From: Brevundimonas diminuta 3F5N
GTDB taxonomy: Bacteria > Pseudomonadota > Alphaproteobacteria > Caulobacterales > Caulobacteraceae
Assembly: GCF_900163625.1 (NCBI RefSeq)
Contig: NZ_FUIE01000044.1
Coordinates: 1 to 64,000 of the forward strand
Length of the DNA: 64,000 nucleotides
Direction: 5' to 3'
Every line of letters begins with the position of its first letter. The first letter of the stretch is position 1. Positions 1-7,956 of this stretch are shown here, one piece after another. Made by a program: the position numbers and the translations under genes. A model generated the notes under the pieces. The model was not told the origin of the DNA. It made no database searches and worked only from the letters and a program-made list of their open reading frames with translations.

Positions 1-340
1 GTTTGCGGGCCGTCGAGCCGGTGGCCAGGATCAGCACATCGTAAGGCTCGACCGTGCCGTCGGCGAAGGTGACGGTTTTCGCACCCGCGTCGATGGCGGT
101 CGCCGTGACGCCGGTGCGCAGCGCGATATTCTGCTCGGCGTAGAAGCTTTCGGGGCGCAACAGCAGGTCTTCCAGACCCGCCTCCCCCTTCAGCCAGGCC
201 TTGGACAGGGGCGGCCGCTGATAGGGCGGCGCAACCTCCTGCCCCGCCAGGACGATCTCTCCCTCGAACCCATACTGCCTCAGCAGCGCCGCCGCCGAGC
301 CCCCCGCGTGTCCCGCGCCGATGATCACTACCTTGCTCAT
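1..340 (-). CDS. FAD-dependent ferredoxin/rubredoxin reductase-like protein (C-terminus beyond window)
   Basis: Reading leftward from an ATG at 338-340, the protein opens with VVIIGAGHAGG, the FAD-binding Rossmann motif, followed by PPYQRPPLSK, which is typical of the NAD(P)H-dependent ferredoxin or rubredoxin reductases that feed electrons to oxygenases. It runs off the window at base 1 in the stretch YDVLILATGS, the second FAD-contact motif. Only about 113 residues of an expected ~400 are visible, so the NAD-binding domain and the C-terminal domain cannot be checked. The electron acceptor is unknown. It is transcribed away from the his operon, with a repeat cassette between them. Confidence 0.85.
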   Translation of the reverse strand, partial: MSKVVIIGAGHAGGSAAALLRQYGFEGEIVLAGQEVAPPYQRPPLSKAWLKGEAGLEDLLLRPESFYAEQNIALRTGVTATAIDAGAKTVTFADGTVEPYDVLILATGSTARK

Positions 341-388
341 GGCGGACAGATAGAGTGGCCAAGCGCGACTAGCGAGTGGCCGTCAGCA

Positions 389-845
389 TTTTCCTCCCCT
401 ATGCCAATGGGGAGGGGGACCACGAAGTGGTGGAGGGGCTCTTTACCGCCCCGTCGCGTGAAGCAGGATCACGGCCAGAACGCCGTCGAGATGATCCCGA
501 ACATCCGTGGCCCGGATGCGCAGAACCTCAATCCCCTGCGTTTTCAACCATGCGGTTCGTCGCGAGTCGTGAGCGATTTGGCCCCGGTCGTCGTGCGTTG
601 CGCCGTCGACCTCCACAGCGAGGCGCGCGGCAGGGCAGTAGAAGTCGAGGATGTAGGGGCCGACCGAATGCTGGCGGCGGAATTTCAGTCCTTCGAGGCC
701 GCCGCCTTTGATCTGCGTCCATAGCCGCGCCTCGGGCGGCGTCAGGGCGCGACGCATCTTGGACGCGCGACGATAGATTTCGACGGTCGGCGGCATAGCC
801 CCTCCACCACTACGTGGTCCCCCTCCCCACACGTGGGGAGGAAAA
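389..845. mobile_element. DUF559 cassette, arm family I (inverted arms 389-440 and 797-845)
   Basis: Two ~50 bp arms face each other. The left arm is TTTTCCTCCCC, a loop, GGGGAGGGGG, then ACCACGAAGTGGT and GGAGGGGCT. The right arm, read on the minus strand, is the same apart from the first loop and one base (ACCACGTAGTGGT). Each arm folds into two stem-loops. The space between the arms is filled by one DUF559 gene: its start codon (796) touches the right arm and its stop (443-445) lies three bases from the left arm. No transposase and no clear target duplication are visible. That it is a mobile unit is inferred from the second cassette at 14993-15485. Confidence 0.7.
443..796 (-). CDS. DUF559 domain protein, restriction-endonuclease-like fold
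   Basis: A 117-residue protein of the DUF559 family, which is related to Vsr-type very-short-patch-repair and other restriction-like nucleases. Visible family marks are PPEARLW near residue 20, FRRQHSVGPYILDFYC at ~39-54, and the acidic core VEVDGATHD at ~61-69, where the D/E-x-D pattern would bind metal. The ATG at 796 is chosen over a start 28 codons upstream because the upstream codons are only translated repeat arm, and because GGAGGGG from the arm then sits as a Shine-Dalgarno three bases before the start. No substrate is known. A second 117-residue member lies in another cassette in this window, only about half identical by eye. Confidence 0.82.
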   Translation of the reverse strand: MPPTVEIYRRASKMRRALTPPEARLWTQIKGGGLEGLKFRRQHSVGPYILDFYCPAARLAVEVDGATHDDRGQIAHDSRRTAWLKTQGIEVLRIRATDVRDHLDGVLAVILLHATGR

Positions 846-868
846 AGAGGTGACGTCAACTCACCTCT
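846..868 (-). terminator. Stem-loop with T-run abutting the cassette
   Basis: AGAGGTGA (846-853) and TCACCTCT (861-868) form an 8-bp stem. On the minus strand the stem is followed by TTTTT, part of which comes from the terminal TTTT of the repeat arm, so it resembles an intrinsic terminator read leftward. It lies exactly at the outer edge of the family I cassette. Confidence 0.45.
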
Positions 869-900
869 TGACCGTTCCATTGTTACAGCATAATGGAACG
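868..900 (+). promoter_or_regulatory. Candidate yerC/his promoter with 9-bp palindromic operator
   Basis: CGTTCCATT (873-881) and AATGGAACG (892-900) are perfect inverted repeats with a 10-base spacer, about two helical turns centre to centre. TTGACC (868-873) and CATAAT (889-894) could be -35 and -10 boxes with a short 15-base spacer, so the palindrome would cover the promoter. That would place transcription start near 900, a few bases before the ATG at 905. The next gene encodes a TrpR-fold regulator, so autoregulation or histidine control is the simple reading. The promoter boxes are a guess; the palindrome is directly visible. Confidence 0.5.
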
Positions 901-904
901 CGCC

Positions 905-1189
905 ATGAGCACCGACGCCGCCAAGATCGCCCTGCTGGACGCCCTGCTCTCGCTGAAAACGCGGGAGGAGGCGGACGCCTTTCTGGCCGACCTATGCACC
1001 CCGGCCGAGCTGCGCGCCATGGCCGAGCGGTGGCAGGTCGCGCGGATGCTGGATGCCGGGGACAAGACCTATCGCGAGATCGCCGCCGAGGCCCCGGCCA
1101 GCCCGACCACCGTGGTGCGCGTCGCGCGCTCCCTGAAGGACATGCCGCACCAGGGCTATCGGCTGGTGCTGGACAGACTGAAAGCCTGA
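905..1189 (+). CDS. YerC/YecD family TrpR-related transcriptional regulator
   Basis: A 94-residue helical protein whose sequence (LKTREEADAFL, CTPAELRAMAERWQVARML, TYREIAAEAPASPTTVVRV) is that of the YerC/YecD branch of the TrpR fold. The last segment is the helix-turn-helix that would enter the DNA major groove. It sits nine bases upstream of hisG and heads the histidine operon. In Firmicutes, related proteins (HisR) are predicted histidine-responsive repressors, so it is a good candidate for the his regulator here; that is inference from position. Another in-frame ATG at 893 lies inside the palindrome; 905 is preferred because GGAACG precedes it at a reasonable distance. Confidence 0.85.
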   Translation: MSTDAAKIALLDALLSLKTREEADAFLADLCTPAELRAMAERWQVARMLDAGDKTYREIAAEAPASPTTVVRVARSLKDMPHQGYRLVLDRLKA

Positions 1190-1198
1190 GTTGACATC

Positions 1199-2080
1199 AT
1201 GAGCACGGTTCAGGGGCGGCTGCGTATCGCCGTCCAGAAATCCGGCCGCCTGGCCGAACGCAGCCTCGATCTGGTCCGCGATGCGGGCCTGCGCGTGGTC
1301 AAAGGAAACAACGACCTGCTGTATCGGATCGAGAACTATCCGATCGACCTGCTGCGGGTGCGCGACGACGACATTCCGACCTTCGTGGCGGACGGGGTCT
1401 GCGATCTGGGCATCGTCGGCGAGAACGTGCTGGAGGAAGTGAAGAACGGCGGGCCGAACGCCGAGGTCGTCATGCCGCTGGGCTTCGGCCGCTGCACGCT
1501 GAAGATCGCGACGCCGCCGGCGCTGGACTACGCCGGGCCGGCGTCATTGCAGGGCCTACGGATCGCCACCTCCTATCCTAAGGTTCTGCGCCGCTTTCTG
1601 GATGAGGCGGGCGTGGATGCGGACATCGTCACCATGCGCGGCGCGGTCGAAGTGGCCCCTCGGCTGAAGCTGGCCGCCGCCATCTGCGATCTGGTCTCCA
1701 CAGGCGCGACGCTGGAGGCCAACGGTCTGAGCGCGCGCGACACGGTGCTGGACAGCCAGGCCGTGCTGATCAAGTCGCCGACCCCGCCCGAGGCCGGGCT
1801 TCAGCACCTGCTGGACTCCATCGTCGAGCGGATGGCGGGCGTGGTGTCCTCACAAGGGGCCAAATACGTGATGCTGAACGCGCCCCGCACGGCGCTGGAC
1901 CGGATCACCGCCTTGCTGCCCGGCGCAGGGTCGCCGACCGTCATGCCCCTGTCGGGCCGTGACGACGCCGTGGCCGTCCACGCCGTCTGCCAGGAGGCGG
2001 TCTTCTGGGAGACGCTGGAGAAACTGAAGGCTGAAGGGGCGTCGGCCATCCTGGTCCTGCCCATCGAGAAGATGATGTGA
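1199..2080 (+). CDS. hisG: ATP phosphoribosyltransferase, long form
   Basis: First step of histidine synthesis: joins ATP and PRPP to give phosphoribosyl-ATP, and is normally feedback inhibited by histidine. The 293-residue length fits the long HisG form with a C-terminal ACT-like regulatory domain, so no HisZ subunit should be needed. The N-terminal RLRIAVQKSGRL and VADGVCDLGIVGENVL are typical of the catalytic lobe, and a DLVSTGATLEANGL stretch near 163-176 is the family signature for the phosphoribosyl site. The stop overlaps the hisD start by one base (TGATG). Confidence 0.97.
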   Translation: MSTVQGRLRIAVQKSGRLAERSLDLVRDAGLRVVKGNNDLLYRIENYPIDLLRVRDDDIPTFVADGVCDLGIVGENVLEEVKNGGPNAEVVMPLGFGRCTLKIATPPALDYAGPASLQGLRIATSYPKVLRRFLDEAGVDADIVTMRGAVEVAPRLKLAAAICDLVSTGATLEANGLSARDTVLDSQAVLIKSPTPPEAGLQHLLDSIVERMAGVVSSQGAKYVMLNAPRTALDRITALLPGAGSPTVMPLSGRDDAVAVHAVCQEAVFWETLEKLKAEGASAILVLPIEKMM

Positions 2081-3387
2081 TGAAGCGTATCGACTGGAAC
2101 CAACTCGACGCCGCCGGGCGCAAAGCCGCCCTGGCCCGCCCGCAACGCCGCACCGAAGGTTTCGTCTCCAGCGTGGTGCGCGAGATCTTCGACGACGTAC
2201 GGGCGCGCGGCGGCGAGGCCGTGACCGACTGGGCGACCCGGCTGGACGGCGCCCCGCCGCGCCGCATCGCCATCACCGAGGCCGCCGCGACCAAGGCCCG
2301 CCGCGACCTGCCGCCCGCCGCCGCACGCGCCCTGCGCGTCGCCGCCGACAATGTGCGCGTCTTCCATCAGGCCACGAGGCCCGAGGACACCGCCTTCATC
2401 GAGACCACACCGGGCGTGAAGTCCAAACTGGTCTGGCGGCCGATCCGCTCGGCCGGGCTCTATGTTCCGGGCGGGACGGCGCCGTTATTCTCGTCGCTGC
2501 TGATGCTGGCCATTCCGGCAGGCGTGGCCGGGGTCGGGCGGCGCGTCGCCGTGACGCCGCCGTCGAAGGACGGCTCGGTCCACCCGGCCATGATCGCCGC
2601 CGCCGCCGAGGCGGGGCTGGACGAGCTGTGGCTGCTGGGCGGGGCGCAGGCCATCGCCGCCCTGACCTTCGGCGCGAAGCTAGAAGACGGCGTCATCGCG
2701 CCCGTCGACAAGCTGTTCGGCCCCGGCAACGCCTATGTGGCCGAGGCCAAGCGATACGCCTCCGCCCTGCCCGGCGGCCCGGCGCAAGACCTGCCGGCGG
2801 GGCCGTCGGAACTGCTGGTCATCGCCGACCGCGACGCCGATTTCGAGATCGTCGCCGCCGACCTGTTGAGCCAGGCCGAGCATGACGCGGACGCGCAGGT
2901 CATTCTGGTGTCTGACAGCGGCACGGCCCTGAGCGAGATCATCGCCGAGGTCGAGCGTCAGGTGGAGCGCCTGCCTCGCGCCGCCATCGCCCGCGCGTCT
3001 CTGGCCGAAGCCCGCGCCATCCGCGTGCGCGACAGGACCGAGGCGTGCGAGGTGGCGAACCTCTATGGCCCCGAACACCTGTCGATCCAGACGCAGGAAG
3101 CCGAGCGGCTGGTCGAGCGGATCAGCGCGGCGGGCGCCGTCTTCGTCGGGCGCTGGGCGGCGGAAACGCTGGGCGACTATGCGGCGGGGCCGAGCCACGT
3201 CCTGCCGACCGACGGCGCGGCGCGGACGCTGGGCGGCGTGACCACCGCCAGCTTCATGACCACCATGTCGGTCCAGACCGTCAGCGAACAGGGCGCCGCC
3301 GCCCTGGCCCCCGTCGCCGCCGCCCTGGCCCGGTTGGAGGGGCTGGAGGCCCACGCCAGAGCCGCCGACCTGAGGACCGCGGGATGA
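2080..3387 (+). CDS. hisD: Histidinol dehydrogenase
   Basis: Oxidises L-histidinol to L-histidine in two NAD-dependent steps, the last in the pathway. The 435-residue protein has the zinc and active-site residues in place: Q and H in QAEHDAD (H~268), E and H in GPEHLS (~332-333) and H in GPSHVLPTDG (~373). The ATG at 2080 is preferred to the GTG one codon earlier because it makes the usual TGATG coupling with the hisG stop. A 144-bp palindromic repeat follows before the next gene, which separates hisD from the rest of the operon by 160 bases. Confidence 0.97.
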   Translation: MKRIDWNQLDAAGRKAALARPQRRTEGFVSSVVREIFDDVRARGGEAVTDWATRLDGAPPRRIAITEAAATKARRDLPPAAARALRVAADNVRVFHQATRPEDTAFIETTPGVKSKLVWRPIRSAGLYVPGGTAPLFSSLLMLAIPAGVAGVGRRVAVTPPSKDGSVHPAMIAAAAEAGLDELWLLGGAQAIAALTFGAKLEDGVIAPVDKLFGPGNAYVAEAKRYASALPGGPAQDLPAGPSELLVIADRDADFEIVAADLLSQAEHDADAQVILVSDSGTALSEIIAEVERQVERLPRAAIARASLAEARAIRVRDRTEACEVANLYGPEHLSIQTQEAERLVERISAAGAVFVGRWAAETLGDYAAGPSHVLPTDGAARTLGGVTTASFMTTMSVQTVSEQGAAALAPVAAALARLEGLEAHARAADLRTAG

Positions 3388-3400
3388 TGAACGATCGCTT

Positions 3401-3544
3401 CCTTCTCCCCTTGAGGGAGAAGGTGGGCGCCAGAGGCGCTCGGATGAGGGGTGTGCTGGCTTCGCCCTCCTCCGTCTCGCCTTTGGACACCGCCCCCTCA
3501 TCCGTCTCGCTACGCGAGCCACCTTCTCCCCCGAGGGGAGAAGG
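3401..3544. repeat. Gene-less palindromic element, arm family II (copy 1, hisD-hisB gap)
   Basis: Left arm 3401-3454 and right arm 3492-3544 are inverted copies of the arms that flank the DUF559 gene at 15.0-15.5 kb: CCTTCTCCC, loop, GGGAGAAGG, then a variable small stem, then CGGATGAGGGG. Here the variable stems are GCGCC-AGA-GGCGC on the left and CTCGC-GTA-GCGAG on the right. The interior is about 37 bases with no gene. The final GGAGAAGG lies just upstream of the ATG at 3548. Confidence 0.85.
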
Positions 3545-3547
3545 GTC

Positions 3548-4981
3548 ATGACGCTGCCCGCGCCCTATCCGCCCCTCGTCTCCGGCGGAGACGGCCTGGA
3601 TCGCTACCCCGTCGAGCCTGCCCCGCTGGCGACCCGCATGGCCGCGCTCTACGGCGTCGGCGCCGATCAGGTGCTGCCGACACGCGGGCTGACGCACGGG
3701 CTGGAGCTGGTCTGGCGCCTGGCTGCGCGCGACGGACTGAAGGTGCAGGCGCCGGACGCCGAACCCTATCAGAGGGTGGCCATCCTCTATGCCCGACCGG
3801 CTGCCAAGGCCGACACCGCCGCCGTGGTCATCCGCGCCCTCGGCTCGCCCGAGGCCGTGGCCGAGATGGCCGAGCGCGTCGCCCCCGCCCTGCTGGTCGT
3901 GGACGAGGGGCTGGTCGAGTTCGCCGAGGCGCCGTCCGCCGCCGCCGTGGTGAAGGGCCACGCCAATCTGATCGTGCTGCGCAGCCTGTCGCTGGCCTAT
4001 GGGCTGGCCGGGGCGCGGGTCGGGGCGGCGGTGGCGCAAGCGCAGACGCTCGCCCGGCTGGCGAGCGTGCTGGAGCCCTACGCCCTGCCCGAGGTTTCGG
4101 TGCGGCTGGCCCTGCAGGCGCTGGATCCGTCGCGGATGATGGAGACGGCCGAACGCATCACCGGGGTGCGCCGCGAGCGCGCCCGCGTCGCCGAGGCCCT
4201 GTCGCGCATCATGGCGCTGGAGGCCGGGGTCGGGCCGGTGATCATCGCCAAACCCTCCGATCCGGCGGGCGTGGTCGAGGCCCTGCGCCGCTATGGTCTG
4301 GCCGCCGATCCGGCGGGCGAACGGGTGCGCCTGCCCGTCTCGCTGAAGCCCGAGGTCAACGACCGCCTGCTGGCCGCGCTCGGCGCCGCCAGCCCGGCCG
4401 CGCGACGCAACCGCACGGGTCAGGCCATCCGCGACACAAAGGAGACGCGCATCGTCTGCGCCGTCGATCTGGACAGCGTCGGGCCGGTGAAAATCGAAAC
4501 CGGCGTCGGCTTCTTCGACCACATGATCGAACAGGTGGCGGCGCACGGAGGCTTCTCCATCCGCCTGTCGTGCGAGGGCGACCTGCACATCGACCCGCAC
4601 CACACGATCGAGGACTGCGCCATTGCGCTGGGTCAGGCGCTGAAACAGGCGCTGGGCGAGCGGCGCGGCATCGGCCGCTATGGCTTCGTCCTGCCGATGG
4701 ACGAGGCTGAGGCCAGCGTCTCCATCGACCTGTCGGGGCGACCCTATCCGGTGTTCGAGGGGGCGTTCGCCACGCCGATGCTGGGCGATTACCGCACTGA
4801 CCTGACGGCGCACGTCGTGCGGTCGCTGGCCGAGAATCTGGGCGCAGCGATCCATGTCCGCGTCACCGGCGACGACGACCACCACAAGACCGAGGCCGTG
4901 TTTAAGGCGCTGGGGCGCGCCCTGCGTCAGGCGATCCGGGTGGAGGGCGATGTCGTGCCCAGCACCAAGGGCCTGCTGTGA
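3548..4981 (+). CDS. hisB: HisC-like (degenerate) aminotransferase domain fused to imidazoleglycerol-phosphate dehydratase
   Basis: One open frame of 477 residues. Residues ~285-477 are a complete HisB: GFFDHMIEQVAAHGG, HHTIEDCAIALGQAL and DDDHHKTEAVFKAL carry the paired metal-binding histidines and glutamates, so dehydration of imidazoleglycerol phosphate should work. Residues ~1-280 resemble HisC (VVDEGLVEFA, NLIVLRSLSLAYGLAGARVG, NDRLLAAL), but the Schiff-base lysine of the SKAYGLAG motif is leucine, the tyrosine after VVDE is glycine, and the CNPNNPTG loop is absent. It is therefore unlikely to be an active aminotransferase, and no other hisC is in this window. The ATG at 3548 is preceded by GGAGAAGG from the repeat element. 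Confidence 0.88.
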   Translation: MTLPAPYPPLVSGGDGLDRYPVEPAPLATRMAALYGVGADQVLPTRGLTHGLELVWRLAARDGLKVQAPDAEPYQRVAILYARPAAKADTAAVVIRALGSPEAVAEMAERVAPALLVVDEGLVEFAEAPSAAAVVKGHANLIVLRSLSLAYGLAGARVGAAVAQAQTLARLASVLEPYALPEVSVRLALQALDPSRMMETAERITGVRRERARVAEALSRIMALEAGVGPVIIAKPSDPAGVVEALRRYGLAADPAGERVRLPVSLKPEVNDRLLAALGAASPAARRNRTGQAIRDTKETRIVCAVDLDSVGPVKIETGVGFFDHMIEQVAAHGGFSIRLSCEGDLHIDPHHTIEDCAIALGQALKQALGERRGIGRYGFVLPMDEAEASVSIDLSGRPYPVFEGAFATPMLGDYRTDLTAHVVRSLAENLGAAIHVRVTGDDDHHKTEAVFKALGRALRQAIRVEGDVVPSTKGLL

Positions 4982-4997
4982 TGGCCGCGTCCGCCTT

Positions 4998-5147
4998 CCT
5001 TCTCCCCTCGGGGGAGAAGGCGGCCTGCGGAGCAGGTCGGATGAGGGGGCTGACCGCCTCACCCTCAACGTCAGCCGTCCTGCCTGCGGACACAGCCCCC
5101 TCATCCGAGCGCCTTCGGCGCCCACCTTCTCCCCCGAGGGGAGAAGG
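4998..5147. repeat. Gene-less palindromic element, arm family II (copy 2, hisB-hisH gap)
   Basis: Arms at 4998-5050 and 5095-5147 repeat the family II plan, with variable stems CCTGC-GGA-GCAGG and GGCGC-CTTC-GGCGC. The ~44-base interior ends in GCGGACACA just before the right arm, a string also found (inverted) in the copy at 9429-9578. The last bases, GGAGAAGG, directly abut the hisH start codon at 5148. Confidence 0.85.
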
Positions 5148-5765
5148 ATGAGCGAGATCACCCTGATCGGTTACGGCTCGGGCAATGTGGCCTCGGTGCG
5201 GTTCGCGCTGGAGCGGCTGGGCGCGCGGGTGCGGATCACCGACGACCCTGCCGATGTGGCCGAGGCCGAGCGGATCATCCTGCCCGGCGTCGGCGCGGCC
5301 GGTTATGCCATGCAGCGGCTGAAAACGCTGGGCCTGATCGAGCCGCTGCGGCGGTTCCCTCGTCCCTTGCTGGGCGTCTGCCTGGGCCAGCAGTTGCTGT
5401 TCGACGCCAGCGCAGAGGACGAGGATGCCGAAAATGGGGGCGCCGACCTGCTGGGTCTGATCCCCGGCCGGGTCGAGGCCATCCTTCCCGCGCCGTCGCG
5501 CCCTTCGCCGCACATGGGCTGGAGCCGCCTGACGATCCGTCGCGACGACCCGCTGTTGGACGGCGTGAAAGACGGCGACTGGGCCTACTTCGTCCATGGC
5601 TTCGTCTGCCCCGACGGCCCGGCGACCCTCGCCGCCGCCGACTACGGCATCGCTGTCCCCGCCGTGGTCAACAGCGGCAACCGCTGGGGCTGCCAGTTTC
5701 ACCCGGAACGGTCCGCCGCCGCCGGCGCGCGTATCTTGAAGAACTTTCTGGAGTTGCCCGCGTGA
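5148..5765 (+). CDS. hisH: Imidazole glycerol phosphate synthase, glutaminase subunit
   Basis: Class I glutamine amidotransferase of 205 residues that supplies ammonia to HisF. The nucleophile lies in LLGVCLGQQLLF (Cys ~84), and CQFHPERS carries the His and Glu of the triad. LIGYGSGNVASV at the N-terminus is the usual HisH opening. The start is fixed by homology and lies directly after the repeat, whose GGAGAAGG ends at 5147, closer than an ideal Shine-Dalgarno spacing. The stop overlaps the hisA GTG by four bases. Confidence 0.96.
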   Translation: MSEITLIGYGSGNVASVRFALERLGARVRITDDPADVAEAERIILPGVGAAGYAMQRLKTLGLIEPLRRFPRPLLGVCLGQQLLFDASAEDEDAENGGADLLGLIPGRVEAILPAPSRPSPHMGWSRLTIRRDDPLLDGVKDGDWAYFVHGFVCPDGPATLAAADYGIAVPAVVNSGNRWGCQFHPERSAAAGARILKNFLELPA

Positions 5766-6509
5766 TCATCTATCCCGCCATTGACCTGATCGACGGCCAT
5801 GCGGTTCGCCTTCTGCACGGCGATTTCAGTCACGTGACCCGTTATGACGCCCATCCCGCCAACCGGCTGGCGGCCTTTGCCGCCGAGGGCGCCGAGTGGA
5901 TCCACGTCATCGACCTGGACGGCGCCAAAGCGGGCGAGGCGCGCCAGTATGAACTGATCGGCGACATGGCCCGGGCCGTGCACATCAAGGTCCAATCCGG
6001 CGGCGGCGTCCGCTCGGCAAAGGATATCGAGCACCTGTTGGGCGCCGGCATCAGCCGTGTCGTCATCGGATCTCTGGCCGTCACCGATACGGATCAGGTG
6101 CTGAAATGGCTGGAACAGTTCGGCCCCGAGGTCATCACCCTGGCCCTCGACGTCAAGTATGAGGACGGTCAGCCCGTGCCCGCCCTGAAGGGCTGGACCC
6201 AGTCATCGGGTGTGGATCTGTGGAGCGTGCTGGATCGCTACCCAGTCGGAATGCTGCGCCATATCCTGATCACGGACGTCGGTCGTGACGGCGCCATGAC
6301 CGGCCTGAATCAAGGACTGCTTTCCGAGGCCATCAACCGTCGGCCTGAGCTGGAGATTCAAGCTTCAGGCGGGGCAGCCGACCTCGACGACCTGATCGCA
6401 GCCAAGGCGATCGGCTGCGCCGGGGCCATTATCGGCCGCGCCCTCTATGCCGGCCGCTTTACCGTGGCCGAAGCCATCAAGGCCGTGAACAGGGTCCCGG
6501 TTTCGGCCA

Positions 6510-6520
<11 letters not shown>
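5762..6520 (+). CDS. hisA: Phosphoribosylformimino-5-aminoimidazole carboxamide ribotide isomerase
   Basis: Amadori isomerase of the histidine pathway, a (beta-alpha)8 barrel of 252 residues. The opening [11 protein letters not shown] carries the catalytic Asp, and the second catalytic Asp is in [13 protein letters not shown]. The phosphate-binding halves are SGGGVRS and [10 protein letters not shown]. It begins with GTG inside the hisH stop (GTGA), so translation is coupled, and it overlaps hisF by 11 bases. Codon use is slightly less GC-biased than its neighbours, with no sign of transfer. Confidence 0.97.
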
Positions 6521-7273
<753 letters not shown>

Positions 7274-7277
<4 letters not shown>

Positions 7278-7915
7278 TGGCGTTCGACATTTCCAAGATC
7301 GACTTCGCCAAGGGCGGCGGCCTGATCCCCGCCGTGGTGCAGGACGCCGACACCCTTCAGGTGCTGACGCTGGCCTATATGGACGAAGCGGCGCTGCGTG
7401 AGACGCTGGACAGCGGACAGGCGACCTTCTTTTCACGCTCGCGCGGGGGGCGATGGCGCAAGGGCGAGACCTCGGGCGACTTCCTCAATGTCGTCTCGGT
7501 GACGCCCGACTGCGACGGCGATGCCGTGGTGGTAAAGGTGCGCCCGGTCGGCAACGCCTGCCATCTGAACCGCATCAGCTGCTTCGGCGACGAGGACGCG
7601 CCGGGGCTGGGCCGCATCGGGCGGCTGGAGCGCACCATCCATGTCCGGGCTCAGGCTGATCCCAACGACAGCTGGACCGCCCGCCTGATCGCCCAAGGCC
7701 CCAAACGCGCGGCGCAGAAAGTCGGCGAAGAGGGTGTCGAGACGGCTCTGGCCGGGGCGGCGGGAGATGATGCGGAACTCGCCAGCGAGGCGGCGGATTT
7801 GATCTATCACCTGCTGGTGCTTCTGCACGCGCGTGACATGGTGTTTCAGGACGTGCTGGACGTCTTGGCCCGGCGGGCGGAAGCGGCCACGATGAAGGCC
7901 GACGGCAAAGGCTGA
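7274..7915 (+). CDS. hisI: Bifunctional phosphoribosyl-AMP cyclohydrolase / phosphoribosyl-ATP pyrophosphatase
   Basis: A 213-residue HisI-HisE fusion that performs steps two and three of the pathway. The HisI part (~1-115) has [21 protein letters not shown] and [10 protein letters not shown] with the zinc cysteines and the magnesium aspartates. The HisE part (~125-205) has the helical MazG-like motif [13 protein letters not shown] and [13 protein letters not shown]. It is the last his gene: the stop is followed by 41 bases and a fresh ribosome-binding site for zwf. The HisIE fusion is common in other bacteria, while many alphaproteobacteria carry separate genes. Confidence 0.95.
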
Positions 7916-7956
7916 CGGCCCGCTGTGCGGGTCGGCCTCAAGCGAAGGAGACCTGG

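Noticed and set aside
3401..5147. CRISPR array from the recurring repeats in the his operon
   Set aside because: The copies are about 150 bp, 1.6 kb apart and internally palindromic; there are no regular spacers and no cas genes.
3281..5161. A 626-codon open frame on the minus strand across hisD, hisB and two repeats
   Set aside because: It is a shadow of high-GC coding sequence: it lies antisense to clear his genes, has no family motif, and its ends translate the palindromic repeats.
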